Part shown: positions 6,000 to 11,188 of the stretch, piece after piece
How the letters are laid out: every line of letters starts with the position of its first letter
Numbering within the stretch: the stretch's first letter is position 1
From: Gammaproteobacteria bacterium
Lineage (GTDB): Bacteria; Pseudomonadota; Gammaproteobacteria; DSM-16500
Reading direction: 5' to 3'
NCBI GenBank assembly: GCA_004322325.1
Contig: SCTP01000175.1
Location: 1-11,188 of the forward strand
Length of the DNA stretch: 11,188 nucleotides
Notes under the pieces: generated by a model
What the model was told of the DNA's origin: nothing
The model's database searches: none
What the model saw: only the letters and a program-made list of their open reading frames with translations
Position numbers and translations under genes: made by a program

Positions 6000-7445
6000 A
6001 TGCATAGCGAATTGATCGCCTTATTTAAAGCAACATGGGAAACGATTTATATTGTTTTCTTATCCAGCGTCATCAGTGTCACCATCGGTTCTTGCATCGG
6101 GACACTCTTATTTTTGACGAGAGAAAAACAAGCCTTCGAAAATAAATGGTTTAACCAATCCATTGGCTTCATTGTCAATGCAACACGCTCTATTCCTTTT
6201 ATTATTCTCATGATCAGCATTTTGCCGCTCACACGCTGCATTATGGGCACCACCATTGGCACGAATGCCGCTATTGTACCCCTCTCTCTCGCGGCTATTC
6301 CCTTCTTTGCACGAATCTGTGAAAGTGCTTTTGCAGAAATCCCTTATGCTTTGATTGAAACCGCTCATGCCTTAGGCGTCAGTACCTGGCAATTAATTAG
6401 CAAAATTCTGATTCCTGAAAGTTTACCTTCCCTCATTAGAGGTATCACACTCACCATTATCGGTTTAATCGGTTACTCTGCGATGGCAGGCGCCATTGGT
6501 GGCGGCGGATTAGGTGAATTAGCCATCAACTACGGCTATCAGCGTTTTAATGTGGCAGTGACACTAGAAACTGTCGTGGTATTAATTGTGATCGTGCAAT
6601 CTATTCAACTAGCAGGTGATATATTAGCGAAAAAACGTCAATTTAAACCGATTCTTTTAGCTAGTCTTTTCTTAGGTATTGCCTGCATTGGCAGTCAACT
6701 TTATCCTTTGTTCAATGTACAAGAAAACACACTGAAGATTGGTGTTTCGTCGGGCTGGTCTGAAGAAGTTATGAAAGTCGCACAACAGGTGGCATTAGAA
6801 CAATATCATTTACATCTTGAAATTGTACCCTTTAATGATTATGTGTTACCGAATACGGCGCTAGCAAATGGCAATATCGATGCGAATATTTTTCAGCACA
6901 TCCCTTATTTAGATGCGCAAGTTAAATCGCATGGTTATCCCTTAGTGCCGATCGCTAAAACCTTTGTCTATCCCATGGGATTTTATTCCCGCAAGTTATC
7001 TCATCTTTCCGCCTTAAAAACGGGCGACATCATTGCCCTACCCAATGACCCTAGTAACGAGGCTCGGTCACTCTTGTTGTTACAAAAAGCAGGCTTGATT
7101 ACTTTAAATCCCCGCATCGGCACATTAGCCACTATTAATGACATTGTAGAGAATCCCAAGCACTTGCAATTTAAACTACTCGATGCAGCACAACTACCAC
7201 GTGTATTGCAAGATGCCGCCTTAGTCGCCATTACGAATGATTATGTTGGGCCAGCAGGATTGGATATTCATCAAGCATTATTAAAGGAAGGACCGGATTC
7301 TCTTTATGCCAATGTGATTGTCGTGAGAAAAGCGGATCAACATAATCCTGCCTTTCAACAACTAACCGCCGTGATGCATTCTCGGTCAGTAGTGGAAGAA
7401 ACAAAGAAAATTTTTCCAAATGGAGCAGCCATCGCCGCTTTTTAA
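6000..7445 (+). CDS. Methionine ABC transporter permease fused to substrate-binding protein (MetI-MetQ)
   Basis: This single 481-residue protein joins two MetNIQ subunits. Residues 1-212 are the permease MetI: membrane segments near 15-38, 56-79, 88-106, 147-168 and 188-207, the family stretch RSIPFIILMISILPLTR (63-79), the EAA coupling loop ETAHALGVSTWQLISKILIP (120-139) that contacts MetN, and GYSAMAGAIGGGGLGE (158-173). A sixth hydrophobic segment (216-234) leads to the outside, where residues 245-481 form a MetQ/NlpA-type methionine-binding domain. That domain shows LKIGVSSG, NIDANIFQHIPYLD, ALPNDPSNEARSLLLLQKAGL and GPDSLYANVIVVR. E. coli MetQ is instead a separate lipoprotein. The reading frame is continuous with no sign of a broken junction. 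Topology puts the binding domain in the periplasm, tethered to its permease. With metN it makes a two-gene importer under SAM control. Confidence 0.92.
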   Translation: MHSELIALFKATWETIYIVFLSSVISVTIGSCIGTLLFLTREKQAFENKWFNQSIGFIVNATRSIPFIILMISILPLTRCIMGTTIGTNAAIVPLSLAAIPFFARICESAFAEIPYALIETAHALGVSTWQLISKILIPESLPSLIRGITLTIIGLIGYSAMAGAIGGGGLGELAINYGYQRFNVAVTLETVVVLIVIVQSIQLAGDILAKKRQFKPILLASLFLGIACIGSQLYPLFNVQENTLKIGVSSGWSEEVMKVAQQVALEQYHLHLEIVPFNDYVLPNTALANGNIDANIFQHIPYLDAQVKSHGYPLVPIAKTFVYPMGFYSRKLSHLSALKTGDIIALPNDPSNEARSLLLLQKAGLITLNPRIGTLATINDIVENPKHLQFKLLDAAQLPRVLQDAALVAITNDYVGPAGLDIHQALLKEGPDSLYANVIVVRKADQHNPAFQQLTAVMHSRSVVEETKKIFPNGAAIAAF

Positions 7446-7468
7446 AAAAATTTATTTATATTTACTAG

Positions 7469-7497
7469 TTGACCTCTTCTTTAAATTACGCGATAGT
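7469..7497 (+). promoter_or_regulatory. Candidate sigma70 promoter for the unrecognised ORF and rdgB
   Basis: TTGACC (7469-7474, 5 of 6 consensus) and GATAGT (7492-7497, 4 of 6) are 17 bp apart, about 38 bp before the next ATG. No clear terminator hairpin separates this from metI-metQ, so read-through from upstream is also possible. Confidence 0.6.
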
Positions 7498-7534
7498 TTT
7501 TGAGTGATAAGAAAATACATATTAAGGAGAGGTT

Positions 7535-8269
7535 ATGGAATCACTCGTTAAAATAATTAGACCAGAAAAGTCTGGATTACGTGAAGTGGAATTGAATGAA
7601 TCTAGCATAGCACTTTATTTTTGTATTCATCCTCACAACCCATCTCTTATGAAAACACCACTTATTAAGACGCCACTTTATAAATATAAATTAACTGATT
7701 TCAGCCTAGAAAAAATTCCAGAAGAAGCAGGCACCCCCTCTTTACAGGAAAAATATAAAGTATCTTTTCCTAAAAATGATAAAACGACGTTAAAAAATGT
7801 AATAGAGTTTATTATTGCTCAATTAAACACGCCTGAACTGATTGACTCTAATACAGCTATCTTAGCTGCTCTGAAAGAAAAGGTAGAAAAGTTAGGCCTG
7901 AGCCTTTGCCACTCTTCGCAAGAACTTTTAACAAGAAAAGCTACTGATTTTACTAAATACCATGATGCTTTAGAAAATTACTTGAATAGCCAGTTAAAAC
8001 GGTTACCTAAAAATTCTGCTCGATACAAGCAATTAAAATTATTTTTAGACGATCTAAAAGAAATCGCTGGCATCAAGCAAATGAAAGACACGGTTAGCGA
8101 ATTAAAAAAAATCACTAAAATACATATTGACACTGGCGTCACAGGTTTTTTCAAGGGAACGTGGGCATTTGACACCAAGCGTCATCGCCATCTCAAGGAA
8201 GTATTTGGTGAAAACAATGAATTACTTTCTAATAACGTAGCAAAGCTTCCTCTTAGAGTAGCGAGATAA
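7535..8269 (+). CDS. Hypothetical protein, AT-rich, family not recognised
   Basis: I do not recognise this 244-residue protein. It has no signal peptide and no membrane segment. It is rich in Lys, Leu and Glu with long predicted helices at about 84-122, 137-156 and 160-195. A more distinctive segment near the C-terminus combines TGVTGFFKGTWAFDTKRHRH (200-219), with Gly, Phe, Trp and basic residues, and is followed by the polar GENNELLSNN. AAGGAG lies 5 nt before the ATG, and a promoter precedes it. Its stop is 6 bases before rdgB, so the two are probably co-transcribed. AT-rich composition and position between otherwise conserved genes suggest an acquired or fast-evolving gene. A secreted effector is one possibility if the organism has a type IVB system, but no decisive signal is visible. 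Confidence 0.75.
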   Translation: MESLVKIIRPEKSGLREVELNESSIALYFCIHPHNPSLMKTPLIKTPLYKYKLTDFSLEKIPEEAGTPSLQEKYKVSFPKNDKTTLKNVIEFIIAQLNTPELIDSNTAILAALKEKVEKLGLSLCHSSQELLTRKATDFTKYHDALENYLNSQLKRLPKNSARYKQLKLFLDDLKEIAGIKQMKDTVSELKKITKIHIDTGVTGFFKGTWAFDTKRHRHLKEVFGENNELLSNNVAKLPLRVAR

Positions 8270-8275
8270 CGTCAC

Positions 8276-8869
8276 ATGAAAATCGTTTTAGCAAGTAATA
8301 ACGTGGGAAAGATTCGTGAATTTAAAGCGTTATTAAAAGATTTTCCCATCGAACTTATTTCACAAGCAGAATTTGGTGTGGAAGAAGTCGAAGAAACAGG
8401 GTTAACGTTTATCGAAAACGCACTCCTCAAAGCGCGTCATGCTTCACGCTTAACCGACTTACCAGCCCTTGCAGATGATTCAGGGCTGGCGGTGGCTGCT
8501 CTTAACGGTGCACCGGGTATTTATTCGGCACGTTATGCAGGGAAACCAACGGACGCACAAAAAAATATACAAAAGTTATTGGCTGATCTTAAAGACATTC
8601 CCGATGATCAACGCCACGCCTCTTTTCATTGTGTGTTAGCTTTCATGCTGTATGAAAAAGACCCCGTTCCCTTGGTTTGTGATGGCCAATGGTCTGGCAT
8701 GATTTCACGCGAACCGCGAGGTGAGCATGGGTTTGGATATGATCCTATTTTTTACGTACCTGCCGAAAAGAAAACTGCCGCGGAATTGCCGCCTGCTGTC
8801 AAACATCAAATGAGTCACCGAGGACAGGCACTCAACATGTTAACTTGTTTGCTAAAAGAAAAACTATAG
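8276..8869 (+). CDS. rdgB: XTP/dITP diphosphatase (Ham1/RdgB)
   Basis: RdgB is a 197-residue cytosolic pyrophosphatase that hydrolyses dITP, XTP and other non-canonical purine triphosphates, keeping them out of DNA and RNA. Visible family motifs are [11 protein letters not shown] (6-16, nucleotide binding), [12 protein letters not shown] (45-56), the metal and catalytic loop ADDSGLAV (66-73), [12 protein letters not shown] (78-89), [14 protein letters not shown] (near 148-161) and the C-terminal MSHRGQAL. Length equals E. coli RdgB (197). One oddity is [11 protein letters not shown], where E. coli has LAVDVLGGAPG, so an acidic residue next to the active-site loop is Ala here. There is no strong Shine-Dalgarno before ATG 8276 and the gap to the previous gene is 6 bases, so coupling is likely. 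In E. coli rdgB lies in the yggS-yggT-yggU-rdgB cluster; no yggU is visible in this window. Confidence 0.95.
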   Translation: MKIVLASNNVGKIREFKALLKDFPIELISQAEFGVEEVEETGLTFIENALLKARHASRLTDLPALADDSGLAVAALNGAPGIYSARYAGKPTDAQKNIQKLLADLKDIPDDQRHASFHCVLAFMLYEKDPVPLVCDGQWSGMISREPRGEHGFGYDPIFYVPAEKKTAAELPPAVKHQMSHRGQALNMLTCLLKEKL

Positions 8870-8884
8870 TAGAAAATACATTCT

Positions 8885-9811
8885 ATGAAAGCCTTATCCG
8901 TCAGACAATTAACCAAAACCTACCCCAACGGCCTCACCGCCCTGAAAGGTATCGATCTTGAAGTTGCACAAGGCGATTTTTTCGCCCTGCTGGGCCAAAA
9001 TGGCGCGGGAAAATCGACGACGATTGGCATTATCTGCTCACTCGTCAATAAAACTGCCGGCAAAATTCACATCTTCGGCCATGATACCGATACCGAATTA
9101 GCACAAGCCAAATCCTTGATTGGTGTTGTGCCGCAAGAAATGAACTTCAGCCTCTTCGAGAAAATTTCACATATTCTCCTTAACCAAGCCGGCTACTACG
9201 GCATCCCTAAACCTATCGCAGAAGAACGTGCGGAAATGTATCTGAAAGAAATGGGTATTTGGCACATGTACGATCAACCCGCGATGCGATTATCAGGCGG
9301 CATGAAACGGCGTTTGATGATTGCGCGGGCGTTAATGAATGAACCGAAGCTGCTTATTCTCGATGAGCCTACCGCCGGTGTCGATATCGAATTACGCCAT
9401 ACGCTGTGGCGCTTTCTGACCAAGCTCAATCAAGCTGGTACCACTATTATCTTAACCACTCATTATCTCGAAGAAGCCGAGCATCTTTGTAAAAATGTCG
9501 CGATTATTGATCATGGTGAAATCATCGAGCATGAAACCATGAAATCTCTCATTAATCGCATGAATGTACAAACCTTGGTATTAGATGTCGACAGCCCCTT
9601 ATCTCACCTACCTGCGCTAGATGGTTATCATGCGCGATTAGTGGATGACTCTTCGATAGAAATCGAAATCCATCGTGGCCAATCGATTAACGATTTATTT
9701 AGTTTATTGTCGCAGCGAAAAATCATTATCAATAGCATGCGCAATAAAACGAATCGCTTAGAAGAATTATTTATCCACTTAATTGCGAAAAATAAAAGAG
9801 AAGTAACATGA
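8885..9811 (+). CDS. yadG: ABC-2 type transporter ATP-binding protein (YadG-like)
   Basis: This 308-residue cytoplasmic ATPase matches E. coli YadG along its length. It starts LSVRQLTKTYPNGLTALKGI and has Walker A GQNGAGKST (38-46) followed by TIGIICSLVNKTAGK. The Q-loop is VVPQEMNF, the signature LSGGMKRRLMIARAL (136-150), Walker B LLILDEPTAGVD (156-167) and the H-loop THYLEEAE (His193). The C-terminal part (about 230-308) is the usual YadG extension ending NKTNRLEELFIHLI. It pairs with the permease encoded next, whose ATG overlaps this stop (ATGA), so the two are made together. The exported substrate of YadGH is not established; NodIJ-type and other exporters are related. Only 15 bases separate it from rdgB and no Shine-Dalgarno or promoter is obvious there. 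Confidence 0.93.
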   Translation: MKALSVRQLTKTYPNGLTALKGIDLEVAQGDFFALLGQNGAGKSTTIGIICSLVNKTAGKIHIFGHDTDTELAQAKSLIGVVPQEMNFSLFEKISHILLNQAGYYGIPKPIAEERAEMYLKEMGIWHMYDQPAMRLSGGMKRRLMIARALMNEPKLLILDEPTAGVDIELRHTLWRFLTKLNQAGTTIILTTHYLEEAEHLCKNVAIIDHGEIIEHETMKSLINRMNVQTLVLDVDSPLSHLPALDGYHARLVDDSSIEIEIHRGQSINDLFSLLSQRKIIINSMRNKTNRLEELFIHLIAKNKREVT

Positions 9812-10593
9812 TTGAAAGAACCGGCTTATATCCCAACATGATCGCACTCCGCACTTTATTGCGGAAAGAAATCATGCGTTTCATGCGCATTTGGTCGCAG
9901 ACAATTTTACCGCCCGCCATCACCATGAGCTTATATTTCCTCATTTTCGGCAAATTTATCGGCTCGCAAATTCAACATATTCAAGGCTATGCCTACATCC
10001 AATACATTGTCCCTGGTCTTACCATGATGTCGATCATGACCAATGCTTATGCCAATACCGCCTCTTCTTTTTTCATCACCAAATTTAATAAAAGTATTGA
10101 AGAGATGTTAGTCTCGCCCATGTCAAACTTCATCATACTGATCGGCTTCATGCTAGGTGGCATGGTACGCGGTATCCTCGTGGGAGCGATTGTATTACTG
10201 GTTTCACTTTTATTTACTCATCTTCCCATTCATCACCCGAGCATTGTCCTTTTTATGGCTATCCTCTCAGCGGCCGTCTTTTCGCTGGGCGGCCTGATTA
10301 ATGGAATTTATGCCAAGCGTTTTGATGATATTTCCTTTATCCCCACCTTTGTACTGACCCCACTGACTTATTTAGGTGGCGTTTTTTATTCTTTACAGCA
10401 ATTACCACCCGTTTGGCAGACGATTTCAGCCTTAAACCCCATCCTCGACATGGTAGATTCTTTTCGTTATGGCATGTTAGGCATCTCGGATGTGAACATC
10501 TACTTTGGATTTGCCCTCATTGTTGTTTTATTTTTTATCATGTTTAGTTGGGCTTGGTTATTATTGCATAAAGGTACGGGAATTAAGGTCTGA
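9808..10593 (+). CDS. yadH: ABC-2 type transporter permease (YadH-like)
   Basis: The product is a 261-residue inner-membrane permease, the membrane half of the YadGH exporter. It follows E. coli YadH closely: LLRKEIMRFMRIW with ILPPAITMSLYFLIFG, YIQYIVPGLTMMSIMTNAYAN, SSFFITKFNKSIEEMLVSP, the ABC-2 signature region FDDISFIPTFVLTPLTYLGG with VFYSLQQLPPVWQ, and LNPILDMVDSFRYGMLGI. Six hydrophobic segments are visible, at about 31-50, 65-80, 114-141, 150-170, 181-199 and 230-252. The cytoplasmic N-terminal amphipathic helix should contact YadG. Translation is coupled to yadG by a 4-base overlap. The gene is intact and about five residues longer than the E. coli protein. The substrate is unknown. 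Confidence 0.93.
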   Translation: MIERTGLYPNMIALRTLLRKEIMRFMRIWSQTILPPAITMSLYFLIFGKFIGSQIQHIQGYAYIQYIVPGLTMMSIMTNAYANTASSFFITKFNKSIEEMLVSPMSNFIILIGFMLGGMVRGILVGAIVLLVSLLFTHLPIHHPSIVLFMAILSAAVFSLGGLINGIYAKRFDDISFIPTFVLTPLTYLGGVFYSLQQLPPVWQTISALNPILDMVDSFRYGMLGISDVNIYFGFALIVVLFFIMFSWAWLLLHKGTGIKV

Positions 10594-10597
10594 GTGT

Positions 10598-10626
10598 TTG
10601 ACATGACCCTCACATCTGATTAACCT
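10598..10626 (+). promoter_or_regulatory. Candidate promoter for the small membrane protein
   Basis: A perfect TTGACA (10598-10603) is followed after 17 bp by TAACCT (10621-10626), a weak -10 (3 of 6). It lies in the 75-base gap between yadH and the next ORF, so that ORF may be transcribed separately. Confidence 0.4.
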
Positions 10627-10668
10627 TCTCCTATCACCTGACAGCAATTTTTTACAAGGACCCTCGTT

Positions 10669-10995
10669 ATGCTAAAACAAGCAACCGCTCTGATTGCCTT
10701 GAGTATCGGCACTATTTTGACTATGTCTTACGGACAAGAAGCTGTTCAAATGTTAATTCAAGCACATGATTGGGTGTCCGACGGCTTAACCCAAGTTTTT
10801 TCCGGCGGCCAGGCGGGAAACTTGATTCGGGGACTCATTGCCTTGTTGAGCATACCCGTTTTAGTTGGCTTAATACCGGCTATCACTTATTGGGTCATTA
10901 AGCGGCATTGGTTTCCGTATTTTATGGAAGTGGTTTGGGTGGTGTGGTTGATTCAGGCAGGGGCATTATTGGTAGCGTATAAAATAGCGGCGTGA
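10669..10995 (+). CDS. Small hypothetical membrane protein, three hydrophobic segments
   Basis: This 108-residue protein is not assigned to a named family. Hydrophobic segments are at about 5-21 (could be a signal anchor or cleavable signal), 52-77 (RGLIALLSIPVLVGLIPAI) and 86-106 (MEVVWVVWLIQAGALLVAYK). Between the first two lies a polar, probably periplasmic, stretch with QAHDWVSDGLTQVFSGGQAG. KRHWFPYF links the second and third. AAGGA 8 nt before ATG 10669 is a good ribosome site. It follows yadH by 75 bases with its own possible promoter and has no predicted partner in the window. It could be a small subunit or an envelope-stress protein, but nothing in the sequence decides this. That it is a real gene is likely from the ribosome site and clear helix pattern. 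Confidence 0.7.
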   Translation: MLKQATALIALSIGTILTMSYGQEAVQMLIQAHDWVSDGLTQVFSGGQAGNLIRGLIALLSIPVLVGLIPAITYWVIKRHWFPYFMEVVWVVWLIQAGALLVAYKIAA

Positions 10996-11032
10996 GATAG
11001 ATAGGCTTCCCACATAGTTAAAAGGCTCTTTG

Positions 11033-11188
11033 CTATAAAATAATCTGACCCGCATAGAGTCTTTTTAGAAACTCTTCCCATGGCAATACCAACCCAAAAT
11101 CTTTTTGTAAAACTTCCTGGCCACAATAGACTCCATAACAATTTTTAGGTTTTACAGATGATGCCTGCAAACTCTGAAAACCCACACC
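11033..11188 (-). CDS. C-terminal fragment of an unidentified protein, cut by window edge
   Basis: The minus strand is open from the window end (11188) to a TAG at 11035-11033, giving 51 residues. They include CYGVYCGQEVLQKDFGLVLP and WEEFLKRLYAGQIIL, a plausible globular C-terminus with mixed helix and strand and two cysteines. No start codon is needed because the gene would begin beyond the window. It converges on the small membrane-protein gene with a 37-base gap and no obvious terminator. I do not recognise the family. A shorter ATG-started frame on the same strand (11141-10953) overlaps the membrane-protein gene and has poor protein-like composition, so this frame is preferred. Confidence 0.5.
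   Translation of the reverse strand, partial: GVGFQSLQASSVKPKNCYGVYCGQEVLQKDFGLVLPWEEFLKRLYAGQIIL

Noticed and set aside
6108..6368. 86-residue minus-strand frame inside the metI part
   Set aside because: It lies antisense to a strongly conserved permease domain, with no ribosome site or recognisable motif.
11055..11079. AGAGT...ACTCT inverted repeat as a terminator
   Set aside because: The arms are only five bases and lie within the likely coding frame. The flanking T tract is in the loop, not after the stem.
10953..11141. 62-residue minus-strand frame at the right end
   Set aside because: It overlaps the 3' end of the small membrane-protein gene. The other minus frame, open to the window edge, has more plausible protein content.

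Overview
The window looks like a chromosomal segment of a gammaproteobacterium. PckA, YggS, ProC, YggT, RdgB and the YadG/YadH pair all read like their Escherichia coli relatives. The moderately AT-rich DNA, a eukaryote-like ankyrin-repeat protein, two AT-rich orphan genes and the rearranged gene order would fit an intracellular or host-associated lineage such as Legionellales (Coxiella/Legionella-like). That assignment is inference, because no rRNA or marker phylogeny is available here.

Layout from left to right: (a) 1-1891, the 3' part of pckA (PEP carboxykinase, ATP type) overlapping yggS (PLP homeostasis protein). (b) 1995-2870, a secreted putative glycoside-hydrolase-like TIM-barrel protein whose stop codon lies in the loop of a perfect 12-bp terminator hairpin; it converges on a minus-strand ankyrin-repeat gene (2894-3388). 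(c) 3465-4864, proC and yggT in a one-base-overlap operon, diverging from the ankyrin gene across overlapping promoters. (d) 4869-5063, a solitary Phd/YefM antitoxin gene on the minus strand with an operator-like inverted repeat around its -10 and no toxin partner. (e) 5143-7445, a methionine-uptake operon: promoter, SAM-II riboswitch, a transcription attenuator, a short metN without the C-terminal regulatory domain, and a single gene encoding permease and substrate-binding protein fused (MetI-MetQ). (f) 7469-10593, an unrecognised AT-rich ORF with its own promoter, then rdgB, yadG and yadH closely spaced on the same strand. (g) 10669-10995, a small three-helix membrane protein. (h) 11033-11188, the tail of an unidentified minus-strand gene running off the right edge.

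Two themes stand out. First, the leader of the methionine transporter can be read in detail. A short pseudoknot aptamer of SAM-II type ends in GCTAAAGC, which is perfectly complementary to the loop of the following intrinsic terminator. This gives a simple model in which SAM-bound RNA terminates and SAM-free RNA reads through. The transporter it controls is also streamlined: MetN lacks the NIL domain and the binding protein is covalently joined to the permease. Second, genes usually close together in gammaproteobacteria (yggS, proC, yggT, rdgB) keep their order and strand here but are separated by two blocks of other genes. The blocks include the ankyrin gene, the orphan antitoxin and the unrecognised ORF, which suggests a conserved backbone opened by insertions.
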